DNA of 64,000 nt from the NCBI RefSeq assembly GCF_028453695.1, contig NC_135772.1, positions 8,742,001 through 8,806,000 of the forward strand, in the 5' to 3' direction. Below, piece after piece: positions 23,400 to 36,633 of this stretch (positions are counted from its first letter, which is position 1; the number at the start of each line of letters is the position of its first letter). Under the pieces are notes generated by a model, which was given only the letters and a program-made list of their open reading frames with translations, did not search any database and was not told the DNA's origin. The stretch comes from Augochlora pura (lineage: Eukaryota > Arthropoda > Insecta > Hymenoptera > Halictidae). The translations under genes were made by a program, and so were the position numbers.

Positions 23400-25829
23400 G
23401 GTAGCTTCTGTGGATATTCGCCGATGCTAAATATAAATAAACCAGAGTTCGTTGTAAAAGATTTTGGAACAAATCGGCGCGTGTCTGCTCACGGTTGGAG
23501 TTAAGTCCTCGGTGATTAGTTTGACGGCTTCTATTTAGAAGCCGCGGGTTGCATTGCCGGCAGCTGAAGGGGGTAGCGTTTCGACGATGTTTACATGGGG
23601 TGTATATGGCGAGTCAGCGGGTTGGAGTTTACACGGCGTGAAAGAACCATGCACGTGTTTACCGAGATGATCGGATTGTTGCTTCGAAAACACTCCGCGT
23701 TAGAGTGGGTATGCGGCGATATTTCCCCTATCCAAACCAATAGAAACATGCGACAGTTTCAACTGAAAACGAATTTAAAACAATGTTATTATGGAAGTAG
23801 AATTAATACATCGTTTATAAGTATGTTGCGGATCTTTATGCAAAATGTAAAATAAAAAGTTTCGCTTGTTTTGCATTTTACAAGGTTGCAGTTGCAACGA
23901 GAGTTTTGTGCCGATAGTGCAGTAACAGAGATCACCGAAATTTAAAAAAAATTTAATAAATGACGATTTCATTCCGGCTGGATTGAAATTACAGGTATTT
24001 CGAAAAGCAGTCACGCTCGGATATTGATCTGTGGTAAATAATGTGATTCGAAATGAATTTCTGCATTAAAATTCATTTGAATAAATGTCGTATATTACTG
24101 GCTCACATGGATAGAAATCCTGTCGCATTAATTTCTATTAATTAACGCCGACGGCCATTTCTTCTAATCTACATATATTCCATATGCGTGTTTGCACTTT
24201 ATGCCCGATTCAGGCTCATTGTAACAGTGGTATGAATACAAACGAAGTATCGGACTAGTCCGGACACCATGTGTGGTTTCGTGTCACATGTTCCGAAATA
24301 CCGACGTAGCTAAAAACTGGAGATTTTTTCGCGCTCTCTGCCGAAATAGAACAATCACCCGGTAATCTAAAAAAGACTGCAGCACAGAAATTTCGTTCCT
24401 ATTTTGCAGCGTCGACGGCCCTAAAAATACAATGTACAATGTCGCTGCGCGAGCTCGAGACTTTCCAGCTCGTTGAATTACCGTAGCTTGTAGCTAAAAA
24501 TTCGAAACAGATGTCATATCTACAATTACATGCAAGAAATCTTATTCTGTAAATGTCGAAACCATATTTGTAAAGTACAGTTATACAATTTATTTAGAAA
24601 ATAATAATTTAAAATGCTGTGTATATTCTTAAAACTTTTCAAAATATTAATTTGAAGCGACGAAAATTTTGAAACGAAGCTAAAATAATGTGAAATTTAT
24701 ATTTCTATACATATTTTATCTAAATAGCTACAATTTAAATTCAAAAAGTCTTGCAAAATATCTATTATTTCAGATACTTTAACTTTTTGAAATAATCAAA
24801 CAAATTGAAACTGAAATGAGGGGAATAATAACAAAAATACGGAAACATAATAGCTTGATATTAGTTTAACCAATGTAAATCCTACATATTGCAGAAGTAT
24901 AAAGTACTCAATTAAATTTTGACAAATGTGACGAGGCAATGATAATATGTAAAACAAAGAATTCTATTTAAAAATTATGCAATACATTTGTTACAAACTC
25001 CTGCTCTACAATATTAAAAATAATTCATAATTAACAGCTATTAACTCCGTGTCATCCTCGATTCAAAATAATACATTGCAACTCGTAGTATTTTCTAAAC
25101 TGCGTGGAGACTATCCGAAAAGGAGTCATAGCGAAGTAGGCATTCGCTCTGGCTTCCTTTCTGACAACGACGATTTGTTTAACTAAGATGCACGCAATAG
25201 ATAGTTGAATAATTATTGCGGACTAATAGTTGGTCAGAGAAAATGTCTTTGATCCACAAGAATCAAACTGAAACAGAGCAGAAGTCTCGGATTCTTTGAA
25301 AGTGCGGAACAAGAGTGAATCAGAGAAGAAGGTACTGATTCGCGGGTGACGGGACACGTACAATGCTAGCAAAGCTCTTAGAGCCTCGCAGATCCCGATA
25401 TCAAACGTTTCACCATGAGAAATGATGATTCAAGGCAACATCTTCGATCCCGATGACCATTGTTCTCCGCATCCCGCCTCAACGACTGGCACAAGGCACG
25501 GTTGAGAGGACTTGAGACGACTTACAAGCTAATCCAAGAGCTATAAGATGGTCTTACGCAGGAGGAGGATGCTACCAGGAACCATCGCTTCCATGCCCAC
25601 ACGCCGAATATTGGGATGTGTTCGGACTTACCTAAGAGCTTGCCACGACTGAAAACCGTGTTCGAGTCAAGATACGAGACAATAAAGCGAAACTAACGCA
25701 ATAATAATCGACATATTTAATAACAACAAGTATCAAATATTTATTAAAATAGATAGAACTAACTTAGTCTTAACTATGTGGCTTAAAACTACGCATCCCG
25801 TGGTGGACGAGGTTTTTTCAGTCGAGCAA
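23400..25829. other. no gene seen; GC-richer block at about 25080-25700
   Basis: AT-rich apart from 25.08-25.70 kb. That block is GC-richer, lacks long frames and ends near AATAAAGCGAAAC. It resembles an LTR or noncoding exon in composition, but I found no TG...CA termini with a target duplication. Confidence 0.4.
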
Positions 25830-26110
25830 TTGTTTCTTTTACAACAATTTTCTCCATAGCATCGTTAACAGGTTATTAACGAAAAGCATTCACCAATGTG
25901 ATGGGAGCACGGCTGATACGAGCCGGCAATGATCGAAACTGGGTTTCGTCCGCTTGTTAACTCGGCCGCTTCGCGTTAGCAGAGCCCGCTTTTCATTGGT
26001 CATTATTTTTCGTTAGTAACTCGATAACGATGCCTTGGAAAAAGTTTTTGTAATGGAAAAAGTTGTTTGGAATGATCTCAGGTATCTCCAATTTCCGGAT
26101 TATTACGAAA
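25830..26110. mobile_element. diverged copy of the fold-back MITE at 18559-18922
   Basis: Contains both arms: CATCGTTAACAGGTTATTAACG on the left (cited here as CATCGTTAAC then GGTTATTAACG) and, inverted on the right, CATCGTTATCGAGTTACTAA. CAATG/CATTGG segments lie inside. Boundaries are approximate. Confidence 0.65.
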
Positions 26111-27292
26111 ACGATTAGTAAAAGAAGTGTGTATGACTCACAATGGTGGAGTTTCTATAACTCGAGCAAGAAGTAGCTAGAATAAATCTAGATTAGAATC
26201 GAAGAGAAATTAAAATTTCGTTTTAGTAGAAACTACATGCTTATTTTAAATTTCCAGTAAAATTGAGAAACGAACATTTTAGTTTCGGGTGAAAGTTTAA
26301 TAAAGTTCAATTGAAATCGATAAGGAAATTTAAATTAAAATTGAAGTGAAAAACAAATTGGAAGGATCTTCGGATGCAGGTCTTTGAGGCGAGAAGCATC
26401 TTTTGGATTGAGTTAGAGTGAGGCAGTGAAATTGCAAAGTATCTCGCTGTTTCCTTTTCACTTATTCCAAGAAGTATCTTTTGCCTCGGAAGCCTGTCTG
26501 TCAGTGGCCTTCCTGAAAGTGCTCCTTTTTCAAACCACTTCTGAAGAAGAAACCTCTGAAACACGAATGTTCCCTCTGGCAGTCGCGTTGCAACCTGCAA
26601 CTAAATCATAGCGCCGCGCCGACCCGAACAGGTACCAGAGGATGGTTATTATCTCCCCTACTGATTTCGATGAACGTTGATAACCGCGATCAATGACGGT
26701 CAATAACGTTGATTATTTCTAATTATTTAATGTTTGTAATCATTTATTCTCTAAGAAAGCTATCGAGCGCTCGCAAGACTATTTTATCCGCTATATTTTT
26801 TATAAAGAATACCATCGAGTTTTAAATAACAACAGAATTTTTAATTAATTGATCGCACAGATCGATCAATGGATAATTAAATGGAACTCCTATCATGAAT
26901 AAATTTATTACTTTTAAATTCTTAATATTTATAACAATTCTGTTTATTAGAAATATGGTTATGCACTGTCTTGGCTATTCTGTCATTTAATTTGTTAATG
27001 GAAATAATTAACGTCAAACATGCAGAGTGATTTTCAAAGCACAAATGTGTCGAGGGATTATTACATTGTAAATATTCTATTGACAAATTTATTATTTTTA
27101 CCTGTTTCATAGTTATAAGAATTTCTTTTCCTAATGATAGCTATTACTATTCTCTCGTTTTTAATCTAATGGTTAAACAAATATAGCTAACAGAACTGAA
27201 GGTATAGAATAACTTACGGAGCACAAATATTTCGAAAATTTCTGACCTCTAAATTATAAAATGTGCCATAATACAAATGAGGTATATGTATC
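26111..27292. other. no gene seen
   Basis: AT-rich, short frames only. A 60-97-codon frame pair at 26.3-26.6 kb on opposite strands has no recognisable motif. Confidence 0.5.
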
Positions 27293-27681
27293 GTCGATCT
27301 AACTTTAGACTATAGATCTTTCTAAAAAATTTTACTTGTTCCATTAACCCTTTGCGCATGACGGGATATATTTGAATCTATCTCAAAAAGTTAGCGTTAT
27401 TCATAGTCATACTGTTCGAAATTTTATTAAAAGTTGTTCATTCAGATGTCGAGCTACGCAAAACATTAATTTCTACTAATAGGTTGAGTTTCGGATTTTA
27501 TTAATTAAATAATATTAGTTGCGAGCAAAAACTTATTATAAGTTTTTATTATAAAATTTGAATTGAAAATTGCTTGAAATCAGATTTTGTTAGAAAAATA
27601 GTAAAAGAGCTTTGAATTATTATGGTATAATTAGGATACTATATAGATTTGTCAATGGTAAATTGCCATTAATAAATTGTT
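27293..27681 (-). repeat. dispersed repeat R1, uninterrupted inverted copy
   Basis: Reverse-complement match to 21621-22285 without the TTAA element. The TTAA at 27344-27347 is the empty counterpart of the insertion site at 21979-22230. The sequence next to it (CCCTTTGCGCATGACGG) itself looks like a piggyBac-type terminus, so the site may already have been a TTAA junction. Confidence 0.85.
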
Positions 27682-29510
27682 GGAATTGTAATTCTTTTCT
27701 CAAAATTTATTACGAGTGAATAAATTGTTTTATATTACACACTTGAAGTAATATCTTGCGTTAAATAATTGAAATTAACGTTCTCTTCCATTTCCTTATA
27801 TTAAAAAGAATCCTGGGCTTCTCCATAAATATTTGTAACGTTGAATATTAACAATGCACTTCGTAATTATTTTGATTTCTCTTGGTCTCAAGAACAAGCG
27901 ATTTTGATCGGAATCATTACCTCTTACAATACAAACAGCTGTTATCTGTGTTTTATTGTTCCTCGATAATTCGTTGTTTTGATAAAGATTTTTCTATGGT
28001 TTCAGTGATTCCACCTCGTGTGAATAATATTGAAAATGTATCGGTTTTAGGGAAAGTAGAATAAACATTTTCAGTCGCGTTATTTGTTTGCATAAAGTTA
28101 AAGTATTGAGGGGAAACATATTCGCGTTATTTTTTCAAACGTTAATGGATGAACGCGCGGCGCAAAAATCATTCATCAGTGGTTAATCGGAAATGCGGTT
28201 AAACTTTTAATAGACGTTGCACCGTATTCAATTTTATTTTTCAAATATCATTGCTGCTGGAAACGTAGTCGACACTCGGACGCAACTTTCGAATGCATTG
28301 AAATTCCAATAGGAAATCGAACGCATCGTTAAAAACGCGATAACGGCATTTATGAACCTATTATCTGTTATTACTTTTATGTCTGATAACTAATTAATGA
28401 TACAAGGATGTAACAGTATATGCAATCAACGAGATAAATAGATTTATGTGTATAAAACAGAGTACGCGAGAATAACTCATCATTTTTTTATATAATATTG
28501 TCACGTATTGTTGATAAAATTACACGGATCTTTATTGAAAATAATAATTTCTTCGCGAATTTCAACAGACAGTAGCCAAATAGTTCTTTGTTTGAAAATT
28601 ATAGTAAGCTAAAAATAAAGCAGATATATTTTTAAATTCTCTGGATCTGTCCATTCTATTAAATTCTTTTTTCTTATATGTGTCATGCAATCGACGACCT
28701 ACAATATACCAATGGTACGTTCCGAACTCGGAACAATATTTCCTATCAGAACTTATTTTTCTAGCACTGAGTTTTCTCATTTTAACAAGTTAGACTTGTG
28801 ATCAAGATGTCATACTCAGTCTATCAACATAGTTATGAAAGAAATCGCTGGCTGCATCAACGTCTGTAAAGTGTCCTTGCTTTATTCTTCGCTGCAACAT
28901 GTACAAGCTGAGGTTATTCCGTCTGATATCTGCGGTTAAAGTTAGCAATTTCTCATAACCTCGTTTCTGTATTCTTTTGTGGCGGCCAAGTCATAAAACC
29001 TTTACGTTCTGTTTGTAATTTATTGCATTCGTCCAATATACTGGAGCAAAACCGTTCCCATTTATTGTTTGGAAAAAGATGTCTTTATATGAGCCTTATG
29101 CGCCGCTAAAAGCTCCATAAAATATGCTAGCAGCTTTCCCTTCCAGTTTCATTCTTAAGATATGGTGATTGCTCTCATTAAGTATCGTGCCTCCTCTTCG
29201 ACATAATTAGCGCCGCCTAATGCAGCCTTTTAAGGGCTTAATTCTTGTACATACCTTTCGCGAATGGATAGTGCTTGTATTATTCATAGAAACTTCTTTT
29301 AAGTTTTAGCTCTATGACTGTTGCCGTGTTAGCTGAAAATTACTAATTGCGTCGAGTAATATTCGGTTTATTGGACAGGCCTCACCAGTTTTTAGAACAC
29401 AATTGTACTGAAATTATATTTAGTGTTTTATCGCCGTACTATGTTTTTTTTAGTAAGGTTTAAACGTCGCATGGACATCAGGGTCATTAGCGACGGGATT
29501 CATTAATGAA
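27682..29510. other. no gene seen; LINE 3' flank at the right edge
   Basis: AT-rich with short frames. 29430-29510 is probably the 3' untranslated end of LINE copy B. Confidence 0.5.
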
Positions 29511-30665
29511 TTAGATTTTGGTGGCGAGATTGCAGTCAAATATATATTTCAAGGTATTTTTGATGTTCCTTTCCCAAGTCAGTGCCGTGTGGGGGTTCAT
29601 TTTATACTTCCATCTATAGGCTTCAAATCTTCTGCAATCATATAGGAAGTGGTGAACAGTGATTTGAGGACGGTAGGTGTTGCAGGTTGGTGGTTCCGTT
29701 TTTTTTTTTTCAGTAAATGTTCATGTGTAATTCTGGTGTGACCGGTCCTCAGGCGAGACATTATTATCCTCTTCTTCCTGTTCAGATCATTGGTAGGAAT
29801 TTCGTGTATGGAGTCTTTAACCAAATTGTGGATTTTTGTTCTTTTAGAGGTGATCCAGGTCTGATTCCATTGCATTCTAACGATATTCTTGAAGTGGTTG
29901 ATGAGCTCCAGATGGGGGATAGGGGGGTTCACTTCGTTTAGCGGGAGAGTTGTTTCCTTAGAACTGGGGTCTGCTTTTTCGTTCCCACTTATTCCTTGGT
30001 GGGAAGGTACCCATGCTATAGTTATATTTTTGTTTAGCTTGGTGAGATCAGTGTACAGTATTAGGATGTTTTTAATTAGTTCACTTTTTACTTTTTCAAG
30101 GAGGTTAAGTAATGCTTGGATGACGCTCATAGAATCGTAGTAAATACCATAATTTTGGGAGTTGTTAACTAGGATTAGTTTTAGGGCGTCATATATTGCA
30201 TAGGCTTCTGCAGAGAAACTAGACGTTTGGTTAGGAGGACGATATTTAAATGTCTTGTTTCCCATGACGATGGCGTAACCTACTCCATGATCTGATTTTG
30301 AGGCGTCTGTGTACAGTTTATTCTGGTGAAGATATTTATTGCTATAGAGTTCTAAAAATTTGATAATGTGTTCCTGACTACTCCTTGTATCCTTTGCAGA
30401 GTCGGCTAAATCTATATCAATTTGGAGTGTTAAGATGGTGCAAGGGGCTATTGTTCCCTGTTTGCGTTCCGTGATTGAGATATTTTCTAATGCAGAGGAG
30501 GATAAGAGTTCATTGATTTTAATATAAGGAGGGACCGGTAGATAAGTTTTTTTGGAATATGGGTTATTGAAGTTGTTTTTGAAGATGTAATTAAAGGTAG
30601 GATTGTTAGGTGTAGAGGATATTTTAAAGGCATATGAGACGCATAATAATCTCCTTCTCTCTTGT
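29511..30665 (-). pseudogene. LINE fragment B: complete RNase H domain and C-terminal knuckle
   Basis: Overlaps copy A (13640-14109) and continues to the 3' end of the ORF. The RNase H domain is complete: YTDASKSD (first Asp), SAEAYAIYDAL (Glu), IYYDSMSVIQAL (second Asp) and WVPSHQGISGNEKAD (last Asp). Then come RLRTGHTRITHEHLL and a CCHC-like knuckle, PTCNTYRPQITVHHFLYDC, in which the second Cys is Tyr. A one-base slip in the A-run at 29701-29710 breaks the frame just before the knuckle; read through, the protein ends CNLATKI with a TAA at 29513-29511. The reverse transcriptase is missing because the copy is 5'-truncated at about 30665, as is typical of LINEs. This copy lacks the TGA seen in copy A. 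Confidence 0.93.
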
Positions 30666-30686
30666 CCTCTTGCTATCGGTATTTAA

Positions 30687-30803
30687 CCATTTAAGTAAAT
30701 GTGGACAGACGCAATAAATATTTTTCCTTTTCCTTCTAAGAAATTATTAGAGTAGAAAATGTGCTCATCTTTGTAACTATGAAGAAAATAGTACGGCAAG
30801 GGG
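30687..30803. mobile_element. short TTAA-flanked element, probably a deletion derivative
   Basis: TTAA at 30683-30686 and 30804-30807. The right end, inverted (CCCCTTGCCGTACTATTTTC), matches the left end at 35581 (CCCCTTAACGTACCATTTTC). The left end (CCATTTAAGTAAATG) does not match a known partner, so the 117-bp element is likely internally deleted. It abuts the 5' edge of LINE copy B. Confidence 0.5.
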
Positions 30804-30807
30804 TTAA

Positions 30808-33662
30808 TATACATCCTTTCATATTTTAATTCTAGAATACTGTCCATCACAGTGTATGTAGATTATGGAATATTGAACATTTTTTATGATGTTCTCTTAT
30901 TCCTAAAACTGCTAAAATAATTAGTGAGTTTCTAAATTTGTCATCTGAAGCAATGTACAGCTAGTTGAAAACAAGTGATATATTAGATAAGAATAACCTT
31001 TTATTTACATTTGTAAGCATTATGCATTAAAATTTAATTTTATAAAATGAAAGAGTAAAAAAGGTCATATTTCCAATCATTCACGTCAAATAAAGCGCCT
31101 GCGTCGTCACCTATATTACAAACTGAAAGCTATGTATATTAGCTACTACAGCAATTAAATTTGACACACTGTGTTGACTACATTATATACCCGCAGGAAT
31201 TTATTTACTAAAGGCTATGTAATAATAATTGGAAATAATTATACACTTGATTAGCTTCACGTTGCTGTAACAACTTATTGCAACGTTCTAGGAACTATGT
31301 AACATGAGCAGTGAAGTTTCTGTCACATAACTAACGAAACCATGGACTTTGTTAATAAACCATGTGCCCAATTGACAAGATTTGCCATATATGCAATTTG
31401 TACAAAATAAAATCGTATGAAGCGTAATAGTTAAATAAAATGTAAAGAAAACAGAGAAGTATGTTAGCAGGTTGCTTTGATTACATACTTTTACATAACT
31501 TTATAGAGAAAGATACGAGATGCATTGTTATTACTAAATTTTATCCAGGCTTATTGGTATACCGATACAGCGTAGATTTATGCGAAAAATAGTGTTATCG
31601 CTATATACGTAGTTTTATACTCTAAACAATAGATCGGGTGGACTTAACGTGTTGGAAATACTCTGGAAAACAATGAAATGTTGCTGAGAGGAGAAAAATA
31701 GAGAAACCAAAGGAAAACCGTGGATGTTTTTTGTACGCGATCAGACCTTCGAGAATAATTGAATATGAAAGTTGTTTGAGTACGCAGTTCTTTTGTACGG
31801 GAATTGGCTAGTGTCCGCCTATCATCCACTTGTTCTACTTTTGGCAAACGCGAATGTTGATGCACGGAATACGATTGGCTTGCCATCGATCTTCTATTCG
31901 TCAATTTGTTTAAAATTAGTACGAGGAACTAACAGTGGGTATACCCTCTGCTTACAAACAGATCAATAATACCATGTGTTGACCACTGACGATGAGAATG
32001 TATGGTGCGGTGTCAGCGATACGCTGTGTAAAATACGTAATTGTTTATCGCTTCTGTTATACCAATCACTTCCTTTAATGGTTGTTGATCCGTGAATCGA
32101 TGCCACGCAGAATCCTAACATTCATGAATGTTCGCCAAACTTCCGAGCAGCTTCTCTCATTATCGCTGTAATTTAGGATTCATTGTTTTATTCGCTACAT
32201 TTCACTCCGTATGATACAACTGCTTTGATTAAACGTCAAATTACCTTGATTGCAACATAAATTGGGACATTAGAATCGGCTATTAATCAGACTGGCGAAC
32301 AGCCACGTTCCCTCGTCACCTTCGCCCTTTCAACCAACATTTTCTACACTGCCCGTGAAATTCTAAGCGCTTATGATGTTTCTTTTAGCGAAAGCGCTTT
32401 AGCATCTTTGCATACCAACCAATGGATAATTCATCAACTAATAACATTTTCGTTTTATAACATTATCGTTTTCTGTAATATTTTCGTTTTGTGACGCTCG
32501 TTATTTAAAAGTACTGGATAGCAATTATTGTGTCTATTAACGCATGCACGAAAGTGATTGAAAAGTATTCGAATGATTGCCAATTTATGAAGTTCTTCTC
32601 AAAATTAGTTACCATACAAAATTAAACGAATTTTAATTGTTTGTACTAACAATCGCGTTCAATTAACTCTATGTATTATACTTGGCACTTTAACAACTGT
32701 TACATGATTATGAATTGGTAATAATTAATATGCAATAACATGACGTAACGTGAAATACTGCACCTATCTTGAAATTTCAATACAATTTGTGCTTAAATAT
32801 GTCATATTGTATATTATGGTACAATAATTCAAAATTACTTTACATTACAATTATATTTTACATTGTAATTATTATATAATTATTCTGTAATATATAATTG
32901 TAATTATTCTATAATATAATTGTAATTACTTTACATTATAAAGATCCTTTATCGTATATTTTTAAATAAACATATTGATTCGAACACTTAATCTAAGTAA
33001 ATTCAATCTCACCTTTTTTATAAGAAGACACATACTGATCACTGCCATCGCTCTATACGGCCGGCGTTTAAAATCAGCATTCGTGAATATACATTACACC
33101 GTTTTTATACGAAATAAGCGGAAGCAAATAAATGTATCCAGTAATTTGACACAAGAGCGCCATCGCAATGTAAATAATTTTAAAATAATGAATTTGAAAT
33201 TCATTGTTTTAATGGGTTCGGTGGTTATAGTAACAATAATATATCTACCACTCGATTATTATCTCCGGTATCGTCCAAATAATATCTATGCCGCTGTAGG
33301 CATTATTCACACGTTTCATCGGATTTAGAAAATTCCATTAAAGTCAGGTCTGATTTCCATTTCGATGCAAATCGTGTAATTACAGTCGATGATGAATGAC
33401 ATCGACAGTGCGGAATAGAGATGCCTGATTGGCGTCGGCGAACGCGCGAAGCCGATACGCTTCATGTTTGAAAACGGATGAAACAAATATCTGAATCGCA
33501 GCCGTTCGACATGAATCCGCACGAAACCGCGCGCATTTTAATTTGCTTTCAACGTGCCGGAGTGACGTAGACACTTCGGAAGTAAAAACAAATGTAAACA
33601 AAGACATCCCACGCGAATCTTCTGAGATATTTTCACAGAGACGCCAGAAACTATCGAGAACA
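30808..33662. other. no gene supported; AT-rich satellite-like tract and one hydrophobic ORF
   Basis: At 32820-32945 the motif TAATTGTAATTA and variants recur, giving a self-complementary AT tract. A plus-strand frame at 32975-33328 contains MNLKFIVLMGSVVIVTIIYL, a signal- or membrane-like segment, but has no recognisable family and no supporting context. I do not call it a gene. Confidence 0.45.
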
Positions 33663-33667
33663 ATCGA

Positions 33668-34398
33668 TGTTAAGGATTCTATAACGATTGGGTTTATGAT
33701 GCGTACGTGACTTCCTGGCTATTTTTGAGCTGAAGAGCCTTTTTGGCAATTTACGTATTTTAAGCATTTGGCGCCATAAACCAGGAGAAAGACGCCAAGC
33801 CCGAGACGAGGCATCGGACCCTTGAACTTTCTCCTGGTGCTCAATAGCCATTTGACGTATCATAAACCCCGTGCACCGTGAAAATTAACGTACGCCAAGC
33901 GACCCTGTGCAGCCAACGAATTTGGGGGAAACCCAAGGCATCGACCTTCGGAAACAACATTCCGAAGGGCGGTACTTGGTCTTTTGCAACTAATTTCGTA
34001 TTGGCCGATAGGTGTTCGCATCGTACGAAAAAGTAGGGATAAGAGTCTTCGTGGAACGCGAACAGCTACGAAGACGCCAGAGTCAATCCAGAGTCAATCA
34101 AAGATCAATTCGAGAGTACAACAACGAAACACGATAGAAACCAAAGAGATACCCGACGACGCTCAGAAACGAAGAGTAGCAGGGACTCGCCAGACCCTCA
34201 GAACCTCTGTACGGCCATTGTGACAGCCTTCGATTAATAACTTCGTACGGCCATTATGACGGCCTTAAATAAGAGTTAATTGTTTATTAAAATAAAGCAA
34301 AATACTTTCAATATCAGAGCGTGTTCATCGAACCAGCGACAAATCAACCTTCGCTCTGAACAGTGATCCTTCGAGCCGAATCACGCACGCTCTAAACA
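33668..34398. mobile_element. solo LTR, 731 bp
   Basis: Begins TGTTAAGG and ends TCTAAACA (short inverted TGTT/AACA termini) and is flanked by a perfect 5-bp duplication ATCGA (33663-33667 and 34399-34403). It is GC-richer than its surroundings and holds an AATAAA at about 34282, placed as expected for an LTR polyadenylation signal. A direct repeat (TACGGCCATTGTGACAGCC and TACGGCCATTATGACGGCC) lies at about 34210-34265. No internal gag-pol sequence is present, so two LTRs have probably recombined. Superfamily undetermined. Confidence 0.85.
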
Positions 34399-34403
34399 AT
34401 CGA

Positions 34404-35576
34404 GATTGAAAATTTCGAACTGTTCATAATCGATATTTTGCTGCATTTCATTTGATAAAATTTGTATTTTTCTACTTAACCACTGATCATCGTAGGAGTA
34501 GTAGCCAAAATAAGTGTTTGGATATTATATCGTACGGAATTTGTATATAACGTTTATAGATGGTTTCATAATTTTCCTATGATATATAATTTCTTTAAAA
34601 ATGCATAATTAGTCGTTATTGCATTTTTCTATTGTATAAGAAACGGTTCATTCCTTAATACGTATAAGTGTTATTATTATTATCAAGTGCACTGTGAGCT
34701 CTTGCACCTAGAATGGCTATTTGTTCGATACGCCATTTGTGCTCTCTTCCGTTATTGCTAGCGTGCGAGCTTAATTCAGTTTCTTCGGAGTTTTCCATTA
34801 ATCAGCGCCGCTCGCTCTTTTCTTTCTTTTTTTTGCCATACGGAACCGCCGGTGATCCACATGTTTACCGGGTACATCAGAGCGTAGAGGTTTTGTTTTC
34901 ACCATGGACGTGCTCTGTTTCACAATTTTGCATGATTTTTTCCGTTCTCCAGCCGGCAATTCATCCCCATCGAACTCAGCTACCGTATTCACGCACGCGC
35001 GCGCCCGCTTTTCGACGTTAATTAGAAATTGTACTCGTTCCCCACGTGATCGACGGAAAATAATTTAGTAACACCTCGGCCGACATTTTTTTTTTGAAGG
35101 ATTCGAAAAATTTCATTGCCCAGCGAAATGAAATATCGATATTTCCCGAACAGTCACTTAACTTACTGGAATCGAACGAATCTGGAAAAATTGTGTATCC
35201 TTTTGCTTTATAGGCGATGCGCTCCGCGCGCGTTCGAACTGTTTTTAGGTACCTATGCTATCGTAGAAATGCAAGCAATATATTTGCAACTTCTTGACAA
35301 CATTCGATACGCGTTGTTAAAGTTTTTCCACTGGAAAACACCATGCGGAATATTGGTTCAACATTTTTTGGATTGAAGTGACATCAATAAATCTACGATT
35401 TATCAATACATTGGGGATTTTTGTGCAGAATGCAAATTTTCGGTATCACCTGTCAAAAGCAGCTATTAAACACAAATGTCTGTCTTTGTCTAATAACATC
35501 AACAATACAATTTTTATTTACTTTCAATTTCCTATTCTCTTAAATTTTATTTGCTAATCACGACTGTTCTTGTAGT
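34404..35576. other. no gene seen
   Basis: A modest GC rise at 34710-35060 with overlapping short frames on both strands, none recognisable. Confidence 0.45.
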
Positions 35577-35580
35577 TTAA

Positions 35581-35823
35581 CCCCTTAACGTACCATTTTC
35601 TTCACAGATACTGCGATTAGGAATTTTTCAATTGGTATAATTTCTTAAAAGCGGCAGGACATTAATGTTTATTCCATGCCTGAATATACTTAAATGCTTA
35701 GATATTAATAACAAGGGACTAGAATTTTATTCCAACTTTAAAGAACAGATTAACATCCATACTTAATAATTTATTACTACCCATTGCCATCACGAGTTCG
35801 ACTCGTCAAAGTACAGTAAGGGG
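35581..35823. mobile_element. TTAA-flanked piggyBac-type MITE (CCCCTT family)
   Basis: TTAA at 35577-35580 and TTAT (decayed) at 35824-35827. Ends are CCCCTTAACGTACC and, inverted, CCCCTTACTGTACTTTG. Palindrome ACGAG-N5-CTCGT at 35792-35806, exactly 17 nt inside the right terminus. Related to 633-875. Confidence 0.8.
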
Positions 35824-36314
35824 TTATTTCATTTTTTCTATTTACGACGCTTAATAGAATTCCAATGGAACATTTCATGCAAAACACAGCACTTCAAGGA
35901 ATAGCACCCCTTTAATTAAATTAATTCTACTAATCAAAATTTATTAAAGCAGCGAAGCATTTCATTTGCACACTCGAGTAATTCATAGATGAGATAATTA
36001 ATGTCAACACCCATCGAGCACATGTCGAACATTAATTGCGTGCAATAATGCAGTAGGGAGTTTCAGTGAACAGTAGCTTTAAGGAATTTCAAAACTGTCA
36101 CATTGAATAACTCTATTAGTGCTACAATAGTGCTACAATTTATACTACTAAACTATCACTACCAATAAATTATTATACAATTTGTATTTATACGTTACGC
36201 TTCGATTCACTACTTCCAACGAATGGTTATTTTATATTACGTCTTTATGCGTTCTATAGAATAAGAAACTAATTATAACGATCATTGAAAGTGAAAGTGC
36301 TTTCCACAATTTAA

Positions 36315-36541
36315 CCCTTTGCACTCGGCGCCATTATGGCTGTTACCTACCAGCGCTTATAAACATTTATATTATAATATAGTATACGATACATATGTAT
36401 ATATAATATTGTTATAATAATATTAGATTTATATGAATTTGTAGACATCGAGAAATAGTTGCAAATCGCTAATAAACTTTAATTTTAGTCGTATACTAGA
36501 ATTACGATGTCGTCTGAGAGGGGACAACCGAGTGCAAAGGG
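36315..36541. mobile_element. TTAA-flanked piggyBac-type MITE (GCACTCGG family)
   Basis: TTAA at 36311-36314 and 36542-36545. Ends CCCTTTGCACTCGG are identical over 14 bp. Sister of 21983-22226 through the whole interior (GACAACCGAGTGCAA at the right end). The subterminal TGTC...GACA palindrome (36508-36526) is partly decayed. Confidence 0.95.
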
Positions 36542-36633
36542 TTAATACTAACAATCATTCACAGAAATATTCGTAGATACAAATGAAATAGATTCAATTT
36601 AATTTCATTAATCTTATAATATTTCGTGCTTAA

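Noticed and set aside
25080..25700. Solo LTR candidate
   Set aside because: The composition and an AATAAA near the end fit, but I could not find TG...CA ends with a matching 5-bp duplication.
32975..33328. 117-codon frame with a hydrophobic segment
   Set aside because: One membrane-like stretch in AT-rich DNA is weak evidence. No family resemblance and no supporting copy.
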